Part shown: piece after piece, positions 18,501 through 26,565 of the stretch
How the letters are laid out: each line of letters starts with the position of its first letter
How positions within the stretch are numbered: the stretch's first letter is position 1
DNA from: Polyangium sp. 6x1
Lineage (GTDB): Bacteria; Myxococcota_A; Polyangia; Polyangiales; Polyangiaceae
DNA length: 55,884 nt
Direction of reading: 5' to 3'
Assembly: GCF_029946515.1 (NCBI RefSeq)
Contig: NZ_JARZHH010000071.1
Span: forward strand, 1-55,884
Position numbers and translations under genes: made by a program
Notes under the pieces: model-generated
Databases searched by the model: none
What the model saw: the letters and a program-made list of their open reading frames with translations, nothing else
Told to the model about the DNA's origin: nothing

Positions 18501-19096
18501 CGGCTCGTATCCGCCGCGGCCATCTCCGCCGCGGTCGCGGGCACGGCGGACGCGAGCTCTGGATCCACCGCGATCCCGAAGTCGATGAGCTTGTAGCCGG
18601 AGGGCCCGCGCACGATGTTCCCGGGCTTCACGTCGCGGTGCACGAGCCCCGCCGCGTGCACGGCCGCGAGCGCCCAGGACACGGCCCGCGCGGCTTCCAG
18701 CACGCTGCGCTCGTCGAGCCGCCCCTGCGCGCCGGCGAGCGCGTCGAGGCTCGCGCCTGCGACGTGCTCCATCACGAGGCCGATGCGCGCCGAGGCGTCG
18801 TCGCAGAGCAGCGCGTAGAACCGCACCACGTTCGGGTGCTCGACACGACAGAGGGCGCGCGCCTCCTCGACGATGTCGTCGCGCCACCGGCTCACGTCGT
18901 GGCCCCGCGCGGCGGCCGCGTCGAATGCGAACAGCTTGATCGCCACGTGGCGCAGGAGCTTGCCGTCGTACCGCTCTTCCGCGAGGAAGACCGGGGCGAA
19001 CCCGCCCTTCCCGAGCTGCTGCACGAGAAGGTACGGCCCGATCTGCGACGTCGCTCCGGGCGGAAGACGCAGAGCGCTGGACGAGCTCGGAGGCAT
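15536..19096 (-). CDS. Ser/Thr kinase fused to a STAND-type ATPase and TPR-like region
   Basis: The protein has 1186 residues. The N-terminal kinase (~20-330) is complete: glycine loop GKGGFAPVF, Lys in [14 protein letters not shown] (Asp155) and IDFGIA. It is interrupted by a Pro/Ala-rich insert. From ~375 there is an AAA_16 ATPase module with [17 protein letters not shown]; here the Walker A lysine is Arg410. Walker [13 protein letters not shown] is intact. The rest (~650-1186) is Ala/Arg-rich helical repeats of TPR type. I chose the ATG at 19096 because the kinase domain starts shortly after it and the longer frame overlaps the divergent gene. Head-to-head with the FHA activator (73 bp gap), it is a plausible partner that phosphorylates something the FHA domain reads. 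Confidence 0.9.
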   Translation of the reverse strand: MPPSSSSALRLPPGATSQIGPYLLVQQLGKGGFAPVFLAEERYDGKLLRHVAIKLFAFDAAAARGHDVSRWRDDIVEEARALCRVEHPNVVRFYALLCDDASARIGLVMEHVAGASLDALAGAQGRLDERSVLEAARAVSWALAAVHAAGLVHRDVKPGNIVRGPSGYKLIDFGIAVDPELASAVPATAAEMAAADTSRAEPPHAPAAQGPGTHTQTLTVTASPIVAAGPALGGRPGLRVAGTLGYLAPECLSQLPTPASDLYSLGVTMFQLVTGRLPHETPMPEGPAPSLATCVPSRSVVTADLTLLVDRLLALDPLLRPRHAEWVAREIERLLARLDPALPPASVSPLSLRRPAPVSAPDRKAAPVPETRPPLVGRDDALQALARAADAAKQGRCQVVVFAGPQGIGRSRLLDAAAERWTFADARILRIHCPPEQRSPLYPFRRAVEDLPPEIAPSFEPLARALAQAFSPGLVPGPDELSQAVEAIEDALVRVSASAPLLVLVDDLQWSDTPTREVVRLLVHRAAAGAPGRLLVAVAARPDPVAGAPLRKLLGEARARTSPGLTYVSLAPLDPAAAARLAQGVCPIAKEVERAVVAGAAGVPFYLVHALVAWREGGAMVWQDGVYRAAGEQILRGDVPGVADLLEARLAACLPPGSDAERTLLRVLAAVALAGGGLGVDLALRVAGDADRAEEALEALVGAGILTARGERQEYVFAQEMVRQAALNLLRPRPWFHRLHRALLDGMAEGAPAQADAAFLATGYERLGALAEARVWLGRAMDKAGAAGLFEEAAAFGDRLAAITDDAETQARLAFEAIRMLIRGRKFEEAKQRLARLPILAADTAEARRFDLGRRISRLEVARGLRESGVEDATLVADADAFGDLRLRCEARLAVAGVLLPEHAMAVVTEAVELAAGAGPAVELAARVRRFELCYALAPRDLVLGEQDLRRAVAIAASTESAWHEVHIGGDLAVLEAETGRIDAAIERLRQLLSRADERGMRGQVRLFLQNLSVMLLREGRAREAAETAARTADLAREAEDPVLRATALSLRAAALMEVGELVAALENANEADALQRERGTRSRALTLLRRAEILRAMGRMSDALEDARTARVVAEKHHDRSLTHCAKLWEVLRRAQRGELGRAELAKVVEEGRAAELPLGSLPRKLLREAEAWLGLAGDGGGTLS

Positions 19097-19169
19097 GCGG
19101 CGCGGGGATGATAGCGCGGCGTCGCGGGCGCGCTGGGGTCGTCTTGACGAGCTTTCGGGATCTGCGACG

Positions 19170-20609
19170 ATGCGCGGGATGACGCGGGCGGAGGAGCCTG
19201 GGTGCACGTTGTCCGATGTCGCGGACAACGCCGTGCTTTTGCCGGCGCTCCGGGTCCGCGTGACCGCGCCCGACGGCACGCTGCACGAGGCCCCGCTCGG
19301 GATGGAGACGCTCGTCGTCGGCACGAGCCCCGAGTGTGAGCTCGTGGTGTCGGATCCGCGCGTCTCGCGCCGGCACTGCGAGCTTCGCCTCACGCGGAAG
19401 GGCGTCGTGCTGCGCGACCTCGGCAGCAAGAACGGCACGCTCATCGGTGATCTCGCGGTGATGGAGGTCCTGCTCCCGCTCGGCGCTGTCGTCACGCTCG
19501 CCGGGTCGCGCCTCTCGACGCACCTCGCGGGCGCGCCTTCGATCGTGCCCTTGTCGCCCTCCACGCGGTTCGGCGAGGCGATCGGCGAGAGCTTGCCCAT
19601 GCGCGCCCTCTTCGCCGCGCTCGAGCGCGCCGCGGCGTCGCCGGAGACGGTGCTCCTGCTCGGCGAGTCGGGCACGGGCAAGGAGGTCCTGGCGCGCGCG
19701 ATCCACGCGGCGAGCCCACGCAAGGACGGCCCGTTCGTGGTCTTCGACTGCAGCGCCGTCGCGCCGAGCTTGATCGAGGCCGAGCTCTTCGGACATGCGC
19801 GCGGGGCCTTCACGGGCGCCGTCTCCGCGCACGCGGGCCTGCTCGAACAGGCCGATCGGGGGACGCTCTTCATCGACGAGCTCGGCGAGCTGCCCCTGGA
19901 TTTGCAGCCGAAGCTGCTCCGCGCGCTCGAGGCGCGGCAGGTGCGGCGCGTGGGCGCGACCGAGTGGCGGCCCTTCGACGCGCGCGTCGTGGCGGCGACG
20001 CACCGCGATCTGCGCGCGCGTGTCGCCGAGAAGTCGTTCCGCGAGGACCTCTACTACCGGCTCGCGGTCGTCGAGGTGAACATCCCGCCGCTGCGCGAGC
20101 GCAAGGACGACATCCCCGCGCTCGTCGAGCGCTTCCTCGCGGCGCAGACGCCGAAGCGCACGCTCGCCGATCTGCCGCCGCACGCGATGTCGCTGCTCCT
20201 CGCGCACGACTGGCCCGGCAACGTCCGGGAGCTCCGCAACATGGTGGCGCGCCTCTGCCTCTTCCCGGACTTCGCGGTGTCGGCGCTCGGCGCCTCGGCG
20301 CAGAAGCCGCCCGCGGCCGCGGCCCCGCTGCCCGAGCCCGCGCCGGAGCCCGTCGCCGCTCTGCCTGCGACCGCGACGCACGAGGCGCCGGCGGGGGAGG
20401 CCGACGAAGGCGATCTCGGCGCGCTGCTCGGCCTGCCGCTGCTTGCCGCGCGCGAGATGGTGCTGGAGCGCTTCGAGCGGCAGTACCTCGCGACGAAGCT
20501 CCGCGAGCACGGGGGCAACATCTCGCGCACCGCCGAGGCGATCGCCGTCTCGCGACAGTTCCTTCACAAGCTCGTGGACCGCTACGGGCTTCGAAGCTCC
20601 GCGCGTTAG
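19170..20609 (+). CDS. FHA-domain sigma-54-dependent transcription activator
   Basis: The protein has 479 residues. An N-terminal FHA domain (~30-115) has the phospho-Thr-binding features [20 protein letters not shown]...DLGSKNGT. The central AAA+ domain (~135-370) has Walker A GESGTGKE (from 165), the sigma-54 contact loop GAFTGA (212-217), Walker [11 protein letters not shown] and [20 protein letters not shown] Fis-type helix-turn-helix ends the protein ([27 protein letters not shown]). An FHA in place of a receiver is a typical myxobacterial variant that couples Ser/Thr phosphorylation to RpoN promoters. An ATG at 19179 is an equally possible start. Its divergence from a kinase gene suggests that pairing. 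I found no convincing sigma-54 promoter in the window, so its targets are unknown. Confidence 0.92.
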   Translation: MRGMTRAEEPGCTLSDVADNAVLLPALRVRVTAPDGTLHEAPLGMETLVVGTSPECELVVSDPRVSRRHCELRLTRKGVVLRDLGSKNGTLIGDLAVMEVLLPLGAVVTLAGSRLSTHLAGAPSIVPLSPSTRFGEAIGESLPMRALFAALERAAASPETVLLLGESGTGKEVLARAIHAASPRKDGPFVVFDCSAVAPSLIEAELFGHARGAFTGAVSAHAGLLEQADRGTLFIDELGELPLDLQPKLLRALEARQVRRVGATEWRPFDARVVAATHRDLRARVAEKSFREDLYYRLAVVEVNIPPLRERKDDIPALVERFLAAQTPKRTLADLPPHAMSLLLAHDWPGNVRELRNMVARLCLFPDFAVSALGASAQKPPAAAAPLPEPAPEPVAALPATATHEAPAGEADEGDLGALLGLPLLAAREMVLERFERQYLATKLREHGGNISRTAEAIAVSRQFLHKLVDRYGLRSSAR

Positions 20610-20713
20610 CCCCGGACCACGCGCGGAGACCGGGCTTGGCACGGTTCGCGCAATGGCTCCCCGCGCTACCGGACGACAATCGAGTCGCCGTCCGGACGAG
20701 GGAGCCAATTGTC

Positions 20714-21994
20714 ATGACACACCAACGAAGCCAGAGGCCCGCGCCCTTCGGCATGCGCGGAGCGACGCTCATGGCGCTCGCGCTCACCGCCGCCCTGGGC
20801 AGCGGATGTGCCGAGGGCGATCTGCCCGATGTGAACGAAGAGGCGACGGCGGAGTCCGAGGACGCCATCAAGAATGGCACGGTCTGGGATCCGTGGTCGC
20901 AGAGCACGCAGACCTGGACGCGCAACGTCGTCCGATTGCCCGGCTGCACGGGCACGCTGATGAACCGCGAGTGGGTGCTCACGGCCAGCCATTGCTTTCC
21001 GAATGGCCCGGGCACCGATCCGTCGACCCTGTGGGCGAGCCTGCGCCTCGACGACGGCAGCACGGTGACGTCCGTCGGCGTCGAGCTGCTCTTCCACCCG
21101 CAATATGCCGCGGGCGTGGACGTCGCGCTCCTCCGCCTCGCCACGCCGATCGATCCGGGCGTCGCGTCGCTGCCGCTTTACACGGGCACCACGGCGTCGC
21201 TGATCGGCGACACCGTGTTCTGCGCGGGGTATGGCGCGATCGACACCGGCGGGGCGTGCTCCGACACGATGCCTTGCCCCTCCGGCCAGTTTTGCCAGTG
21301 GGGCGTCTGCATGACGCCGTCGGACGGCAACCTGCGGACCGCGTCGTTCAGCATCATCCAGGACCCGGTCGATCCGGTCATGTGGTACCGGTTCCAGGTC
21401 CCGAATGCGCTCGGTCAGCTCGAGCTGCCGGGGGACTCGGGTTCGTCCTGCTGGAACGGCTCCGGCTTGACGGGCGTGATGAAGGCGGGCAACTCGACGA
21501 ATTACAACCGCCAGACGAGCGCCGAGGCGTTTCGTGACTGGGTGAACGGCGTCGTCAACCCGACCCTGGTCAAGCAGGTGAACCAGGCGGGCACGTATTG
21601 CCGGCCGGTGGGCAGCGCGCTGGTCGATTACGGCAGCGACGGCGAGGCCTTCAATTCGAGCGTGTTCTCGGGGCAGGTGGTATGCCCCATGCAACGTCCC
21701 GGGGATGACGGATATCCGAACGTGGTCGACGTTCCGCGGCTCTTCGTGGTCGATCGCCACGCGAGCCAGGACGTGTGCTGCAAGCTCCAGTCGAAGAACC
21801 CCTCGGGGACGCTCGTCGAGACGACGACGGTCTGCTCGAGCGGCGCGAGCGCGGATTCCCAGACGCTCGTGCTCCCGTCGCTGTACGACCCGTACACGTG
21901 GAGCCAGTTCAGCCTGAATTGCACGGTCCCGGGGAGCGCCGCGCTCGGCCTCTCGGGCATTCAGGGGTACCGGCCGCGCCTCTCGATGCGCTGA
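20714..21994 (+). CDS. Secreted trypsin-like serine protease with C-terminal six-Cys domain
   Basis: The protein has 426 residues. The leader ends in ...AALGSGCAEG, which fits a lipoprotein-type signal. The S1 catalytic triad is present: His93 in LTASHCF, Asp136 in VDVALLRL, Ser242 in PGDSGSSCW. An extra Cys pair region (CSDTMPCPSGQFCQWGVC) is inserted before the Ser. From Cys296 to the end is a separate domain of about 130 residues with six Cys, including VCCKLQSKNPSG and a C-terminal YR. The same domain forms the whole mature product of the next gene. GGAG sits upstream of the ATG at 20714. The likely role is extracellular proteolysis; the tail may bind a substrate, a surface or the neighbouring protein. 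Confidence 0.88.
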   Translation: MTHQRSQRPAPFGMRGATLMALALTAALGSGCAEGDLPDVNEEATAESEDAIKNGTVWDPWSQSTQTWTRNVVRLPGCTGTLMNREWVLTASHCFPNGPGTDPSTLWASLRLDDGSTVTSVGVELLFHPQYAAGVDVALLRLATPIDPGVASLPLYTGTTASLIGDTVFCAGYGAIDTGGACSDTMPCPSGQFCQWGVCMTPSDGNLRTASFSIIQDPVDPVMWYRFQVPNALGQLELPGDSGSSCWNGSGLTGVMKAGNSTNYNRQTSAEAFRDWVNGVVNPTLVKQVNQAGTYCRPVGSALVDYGSDGEAFNSSVFSGQVVCPMQRPGDDGYPNVVDVPRLFVVDRHASQDVCCKLQSKNPSGTLVETTTVCSSGASADSQTLVLPSLYDPYTWSQFSLNCTVPGSAALGLSGIQGYRPRLSMR

Positions 21995-22064
21995 GCGCCG
22001 AGCGGCCCGAAAGAAACCGAAGATTTAAAACGTAGATTTGATTCGAAAGCGAAGGACGAAAGCC

Positions 22065-22565
22065 ATGATGAACAAGAAGCACTCCCCCCTCAAGGGTCTC
22101 CCCATCCTCGTCGGAGGGCTCCTCTACGCTGGCGTCGCGCTCGCGGCCTCGACCCAGAACGCGCCCGGCTCGGCTTGCATCGCCACGAGCGGCTCGGCCC
22201 TCTCGGTGCGCGCCGACGGCGAGGCCGAGAATACGTCCGGCTCGCTCGTCACGGCCATCTGCCCGACCGAGCGCCCGATCGGCACCGGCGTCACGACCAC
22301 GAACCTCAGCGGCACCGTATTCGTCGTCGATCAGAACGCCGGGGCGAACGTGTGTTGCCGGGCGGTCTCGAAGAACCCGAGCGGCGCGAAGACGAATGGC
22401 GCGTGGTCGTGCTCGACCGGCTCCTCCGCGAGCTACCAGACCTTGAACGTCGCGTCGATCACGGACACGTTCACGTTCAGCTCGTTTTATCTCGAGTGCC
22501 AGGTGCCGGCCATCAGCGGCGGCAATGCCTCGCGCATCCAGATGTACCGCGCGATTCAGGACTGA
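22065..22565 (+). CDS. Small secreted six-Cys protein, standalone copy of the protease tail domain
   Basis: The product has 166 residues. A Sec signal peptide (PILVGGLLYAGVALAAS) would be cleaved near residue 30. The mature part (Cys38 onward) aligns along its whole length with residues 296-426 of the upstream protease. Shared features are C...GSAL...DGEA.N.S, CP..RP, FVVD, VCC, SKNPSG, CS.G.SA..QTL, a Cys before VP, and a final YR. All six Cys match. GAAGGA lies 8 nt before the tandem ATG ATG at 22065. The gap after the protease gene is 70 bp, so cotranscription is likely. I do not recognise the domain as a named family. It may act as a partner or regulator of the protease, or both may bind a common surface ligand. 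Confidence 0.8.
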   Translation: MMNKKHSPLKGLPILVGGLLYAGVALAASTQNAPGSACIATSGSALSVRADGEAENTSGSLVTAICPTERPIGTGVTTTNLSGTVFVVDQNAGANVCCRAVSKNPSGAKTNGAWSCSTGSSASYQTLNVASITDTFTFSSFYLECQVPAISGGNASRIQMYRAIQD

Positions 22566-22576
22566 GCGCGCCGCGC

Positions 22577-22613
22577 GCGGCCCGGTGGGGTTTCGCTCGC
22601 CCTGCCGGGCCGC
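22577..22613 (+). terminator. GC-rich hairpin after the six-Cys protein gene
   Basis: A perfect 9-bp stem GCGGCCCGG/CCGGGCCGC (22577-22585 with 22605-22613) lies 12 nt after the stop. There is no clear U-tract, so termination is inferred from position only. Confidence 0.45.
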
Positions 22614-22664
22614 GGCACGGAGAACCGTCTTGCCCGCGCGGCGCCGGCCGCCCTACACTGGGGC

Positions 22665-23057
22665 ATGCGAATGAACCAGGTCACGGTGCCGGCCACGGAC
22701 CTCGGCGCCTCGATTGCCTTCTACCAGGCGCTCGGCTTGCGCCTGATCGTGCGCGCCGACCACTACGCGCGCTTCGAATGCCCCGACGCGGCCGGCGGCG
22801 AGCCGGCCACGTTCTCGCTGCACCTGCAGGACGCGCCGCCCGGCAAGGATGGCGTGGTCGTGTATTTCGAGGAGGAGGATCTCGACGCGACGGTGGATCG
22901 CCTCGCGAAAGCCGGCCTCACCTTCGACGTGCTCCCCACGGATCAGCGCTGGCTCTGGCGCGAGGCGTACGTCACGGATCCGGCGGGCAATCGGGTTTGT
23001 CTCTATCGGGCAGGGGAGGCGAGGCGCTTTCCGCCCTGGCGATTGAAGGATTCTTGA
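22665..23057 (+). CDS. VOC (glyoxalase/bleomycin-resistance-like) protein
   Basis: The product has 130 residues, the usual size for a single VOC unit. It has the two-repeat layout: VTVPATDLGASIAFYQALGLRLI at the start, and the second half with DGVVVYFEEEDLDATVDRLAKAGLTF...EAYVTDPAGNRVCLYR. The DP.GN.v.l strand is characteristic. These proteins are small metal enzymes or binding proteins (glyoxalases, dioxygenases, antibiotic-binding proteins); the substrate cannot be told here. It ends 10 nt from the convergent stop of the macrolide-phosphotransferase-like gene. Confidence 0.85.
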   Translation: MRMNQVTVPATDLGASIAFYQALGLRLIVRADHYARFECPDAAGGEPATFSLHLQDAPPGKDGVVVYFEEEDLDATVDRLAKAGLTFDVLPTDQRWLWREAYVTDPAGNRVCLYRAGEARRFPPWRLKDS

Positions 23058-23067
23058 TCGGCGGGCG

Positions 23068-24030
23068 TCATCCGCTTTCGTTCTCGATCGTCGCGAGCAT
23101 CGTCCGGGCGAACTCGATCACGCCATCATTCCCTGTGGTGAGCCCCCACTTCGCCCCGAGCGCGGGGAACGCCGCCCAGCGCTCGGCCGCGTGGGCGGCG
23201 AGCCCGCTCCACGTCCTGCCTCCAGCCGCCTCGAAACGCTGGATGCACGTTTCGAGCGCGGCCTTGCCGAACGTGCCGACGAAGAGCGCGAAATCGATCG
23301 ACGGATCCCCGAGGTGGGCCTCGGTCCAATCGAGGATCCCCGTCAAACGACCTTCCTCGTCGAGCAGCATGTGGCCCGCGTGGAGATCCCCGTGCACGAG
23401 GGCGAGGTGACCCGGCCAGATCGCGTCGTTCGCGAGCCAGCGTTGCCACCGTGCCCAGACCACGTCGGACGGCGCGAGCACGCCGCGCGTGTCATCCATC
23501 GCGCGGGCAATCTCGGCGCGCGTCTCGTCGACCGATTTCGTGGGTACGCCCGCCGCCTCGATCGCGCTTGTGCTCACCTTCTGCAATGCCGCGAGGGCAT
23601 CGGCGAACGATTCGATGAACACGGCCGCGGGCGCGGCCGGATCGATACGATTCCACACGACGCCGGCCGTGGGATCCACGGTGACGGCGGGGACGCCGCC
23701 AAGGCGCGGGTAGGCGATCACCTGATCGGTGAACACGCGCCAATGCGGCACGGCGACGGGCAGGTGCGCGCGCACGAGGTCGAGGACGCGCACTTCGACG
23801 CGCGCGGATGCCACGACGGCCATGCGCCGCGGCGTCCGCACGACCCACGGCACGCCTTCCTCGTCGTGAACGTGCACCACGAGGAAATCGAGCCCACTCC
23901 GATCGAAATCGGCCATTTCGGTCGTGATGCGGAGCCCCGCGCGGCGCGCGGCCGCGAGGAGCGCGGGGGCAGAATCGATCGGCTCGAAGGACGAGAGAGA
24001 CGCGGACGAGAGATCGCTACGTTCAGTCAT
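23068..24030 (-). CDS. Macrolide 2'-phosphotransferase-like kinase (Mph/APH family)
   Basis: The product has 320 residues and the APH fold. LVHGDLHAGHMLLDEEGRL carries the catalytic Asp215, and GILDWTEAHLGDPSIDFALF carries the Mg-binding Asp234. The N-lobe VPWVVRTPRR and the DWTEA...DPSIDF block are closer to macrolide 2'-phosphotransferases than to aminoglycoside enzymes. In that family the enzyme transfers phosphate from a nucleotide to the 2'-OH of the macrolide sugar. The ATG at 24030 has GGAG at a 6-nt spacing. Base composition matches the surroundings and no mobile element is nearby, so I read it as a resident gene. The actual substrate is unproven and could be another small molecule. 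Confidence 0.8.
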   Translation of the reverse strand: MTERSDLSSASLSSFEPIDSAPALLAAARRAGLRITTEMADFDRSGLDFLVVHVHDEEGVPWVVRTPRRMAVVASARVEVRVLDLVRAHLPVAVPHWRVFTDQVIAYPRLGGVPAVTVDPTAGVVWNRIDPAAPAAVFIESFADALAALQKVSTSAIEAAGVPTKSVDETRAEIARAMDDTRGVLAPSDVVWARWQRWLANDAIWPGHLALVHGDLHAGHMLLDEEGRLTGILDWTEAHLGDPSIDFALFVGTFGKAALETCIQRFEAAGGRTWSGLAAHAAERWAAFPALGAKWGLTTGNDGVIEFARTMLATIENESG

Positions 24031-24335
24031 GAAAAACTCCTCTTCGGCGCCCCGAAGGCGCATACGGAAGGGGAAGACGCGTGACGCGTCGTCTCACGAC
24101 CGACCCGGCGGATGTGGCCTCTTTTCATTGGGCTGCCAGGCTGCCAGCGTGAGCCATCGCGCCCCGTCTTCCCGGGGGGGAAGCGGGCACGGAAAGACAC
24201 CCACGCGCTCGCGACATCGACCCGGCCATGCCGGGGATGCAAGGAGGACGAGGATGTCGAGCTCAGCGCAGCCGAAGGAATGCCACGGCGCGACTCTGCC
24301 ACACGAAGGGCGACGAGGCAACCCTTTTCATCGCG
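24031..24335. other. Gap of 305 bp between two minus-strand genes
   Basis: It contains the probable promoter region of the phosphotransferase gene, with no clear -35/-10 pair. On the plus strand there is a strong ribosome-site match, AAGGAGG at 24241-24247, six nucleotides before an ATG at 24254. The frame it opens runs antisense into the lipoprotein gene, so I do not call a gene. Confidence 0.4.
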
Positions 24336-25376
24336 TCAGCGTGGGGTCCGGAGCTCCGGCGGAAGCCGAATCACGGAGATGCGCTTCCCCGCGAGCTCGG
24401 CCCCGCAGCTATCTCCGCCGAAATTCTTGTCGCCGTACACGAAAAAGACGCCGAGCTCTCGCGAGCCGAACCCGTAAAACCCATGAGACCATCCGCACCG
24501 GCCGTGATGAGGTGCCATCCAGGTGGTAGATCCGGGCGGAACGAGCTCGTGCGGCAGCACCACCGTGTCGATCGTCCCGTCGGCCTTTTGTGCTCGAACG
24601 GTGACATTTTCCTTCACCTGGTCCCCATTCTCGTCCAGGGAAGGTTGATACTCGAAATCGATCCCCTCCCGATCGAACCGCGTCACGCGCTCCCACCGAA
24701 AGCCGTCTCGCAGGCTCCGCTCCACGTCGAGCTTCGTGAAGGGCGTCCCGGGGCACGGCCCGTCCGGCTTTCGATCCGACGACACCCGCCTCCACGTGCT
24801 CTTGTCGAGGATACGATGGGCGGAGGCGAGGTCGCGCTGCAATCGCTTGCGCTCCTTCTCGATCGTCGCGGGGCTCGGGCTCGATTCCCCGATGTCCGAC
24901 GAGAGCATGTAAAGCCCGAGCAATTTTCCGGTCACCACCGAGAAGAACCCCACCGAATCGTGGGTGATGTCGCGGAAGCTCTCCGCATCCGTGAACCGCT
25001 CGACCATGATCGTCCCCTCGCGATTCACGGCCGGAAACACCTCCTGATCGTCTCCGACGACCCGTACCTCCCACGGGATCTCCGACGGCTCGCTGTCCTC
25101 CTTTCGCGGCCCGAGCTCGAACCGGATCGCTTTCCACGAGGGCTCGGGCGCGGCGGCTAGGGCAGGACAATCGCTCGACCCTTGCGCCTCGGGTGGCGGC
25201 TCGTCGGCGACGACAGGGCCCGTTTCCGGGGCCGATGCGTCGGGCGCGCCCCCATCGGGCGCAGCCGAGAGGACGACCTCGGGACCTCGGACCGCAATCG
25301 TGGGCGACGGATTCCGACCCTGGCCACAGGCGATCAGGACAAACGACGCAAGGAGCGTGACGAGCGGCGCGCGCAT
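24336..25376 (-). CDS. Lipoprotein of unknown function
   Basis: The product has 346 residues. The leader MRAPLVTLLASFVLIAC ends in a good lipobox (LIAC). Residues ~25-70 are an Ala/Pro/Asp-rich low-complexity linker, as in many myxobacterial lipoproteins. The remainder is a globular domain rich in strands (WEVRVVGDDQEVFPAVNREGTIMV, VGFFSVVTGKLLGLYML) and ends WSHGFYGFGSRELGVFFVYGDKNFGGDSC.... I do not recognise it. A start at 25409 would add eleven residues. It is divergent from the GTPase gene, across a 190-bp gap. Confidence 0.75.
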   Translation of the reverse strand: MRAPLVTLLASFVLIACGQGRNPSPTIAVRGPEVVLSAAPDGGAPDASAPETGPVVADEPPPEAQGSSDCPALAAAPEPSWKAIRFELGPRKEDSEPSEIPWEVRVVGDDQEVFPAVNREGTIMVERFTDAESFRDITHDSVGFFSVVTGKLLGLYMLSSDIGESSPSPATIEKERKRLQRDLASAHRILDKSTWRRVSSDRKPDGPCPGTPFTKLDVERSLRDGFRWERVTRFDREGIDFEYQPSLDENGDQVKENVTVRAQKADGTIDTVVLPHELVPPGSTTWMAPHHGRCGWSHGFYGFGSRELGVFFVYGDKNFGGDSCGAELAGKRISVIRLPPELRTPR

Positions 25377-25566
25377 GGAGCCGGAGAACGTGCTCGACGG
25401 AGATCGCATTCCGAACGTGACAGATTCCCGACAACAGCCGATACCCTGTGTTCCGTGATTCAATTCTGGGCTACACTGGAGCTCGCCGACGGACGAGCCG
25501 GACGGCCTTGCGCGGCGCGCAGGCCGCCCCGTCCTCGACGATTCGAGGCTATCCCGGGGGATTTTC

Positions 25567-26565
25567 ATGTCGATGCTCATCGCCTCGTGCGTCTTGCTCG
25601 CGTTCGCCCTGGCCGGGCTCGTATGGATGGTGGCGCGATATCGGCGGACGACGGAGGCCGAAATCGAAGCGCGGAAGCGCGCCGAGGCCCTGGAAAACGA
25701 GACCAGGGCGCTCGGGGCGAAGCTGCACGTCGCGGTGGAGGAAGACAAGAAAAAGGTCGGCTGGCTCGACCACCAGGAGCAGGAGATCCTCTGGCTCCGG
25801 GCCGAGCTCGAGAAGCGGCCCAAGATCACGCGCAAGACGTACAAGATCCTCACGCTCGGCGTCAAGGCCACGGGCAAGACCTCGCTCACGCTCAAATGGG
25901 CGAACCCCTTGATCGACCTCGGCGTCCTCGCGGGTACCAAGATCGATCGTTATGAGCGCACCGTGAGCCATGTTTCGCAGAAAGACGTGGTCATGGAGCA
26001 CGTCTTCGAAGTCGGCGACTGGGGCGGCGAGCACATCGTCGACGCGCAGCAGGAGCTCATCGGGGACGAGATTCATGGGCTGCTCATCGTCGTCGACCTC
26101 GGCGGCAAGGACGCAAAGAAGGTCGAGCCCGCGCGTATCCAGGAGCAGCTCCAGGAGTTCCAGCCGCAGGCGCTCAAGTTTTTCTTCGGCCCGAAGACCG
26201 TGGCGTCGTGCAAGACGGTCGTGCTCTTCATCAACAAGAGCGATCTGCTCTCCGGCACGCCGCTCGAGGTGGAGGAGCAAGCGAAGAAGCTTTATGCCCC
26301 GCTCATCGAGAACCTGATGAAGTACTCGATGCAGCTCGACATCCGCGTCTTCGTCGGCTCCGCGAACTACGGGCACTCGACCCACCTCCTGTTCTCGCAT
26401 TTCGTGGAGCGGATCCTCCCGAAACACGCCTACGACGCGCAGCTCTTGCAGCGCATGGTGAAGGACTTCTCGGAGGCGCCGAAGGCGGAGAAGCCGGAGA
26501 AGACGGTCCCGCTGCCCGCGGTGAGCGCGACCTCCGAGCCTACCAAGCTTTCGCGGGTGAACTGA
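25567..26565 (+). CDS. Membrane-anchored Ras-like GTPase
   Basis: The protein has 332 residues. One N-terminal membrane helix (~4-23) is followed by a charged coiled-coil-like stretch (~30-85) and a G domain. Motifs are G1 GVKATGKT (98-105), G3 DWGG (151-154), G4 NKSD (223-226) and a G5-like GSAN. Between G3 and G4 is VEVDL-type strand LLIVVDLGG. The domain would face the cytoplasm behind the coiled coil. The downstream gene starts on the base after its stop (TGA then ATG), so the two are translationally coupled and likely act together. GGGGGA precedes the ATG. It is not a translation, SRP or Era-type GTPase that I recognise; a small signalling or polarity GTPase is the best general reading. 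Confidence 0.8.
   Translation: MSMLIASCVLLAFALAGLVWMVARYRRTTEAEIEARKRAEALENETRALGAKLHVAVEEDKKKVGWLDHQEQEILWLRAELEKRPKITRKTYKILTLGVKATGKTSLTLKWANPLIDLGVLAGTKIDRYERTVSHVSQKDVVMEHVFEVGDWGGEHIVDAQQELIGDEIHGLLIVVDLGGKDAKKVEPARIQEQLQEFQPQALKFFFGPKTVASCKTVVLFINKSDLLSGTPLEVEEQAKKLYAPLIENLMKYSMQLDIRVFVGSANYGHSTHLLFSHFVERILPKHAYDAQLLQRMVKDFSEAPKAEKPEKTVPLPAVSATSEPTKLSRVN

Noticed and set aside
24241-24529. Small plus-strand gene at 24254 with a perfect AAGGAGG site
   Set aside because: Most of its frame runs antisense through the lipoprotein gene and has no domain or signal peptide; the ribosome-site match may be chance.
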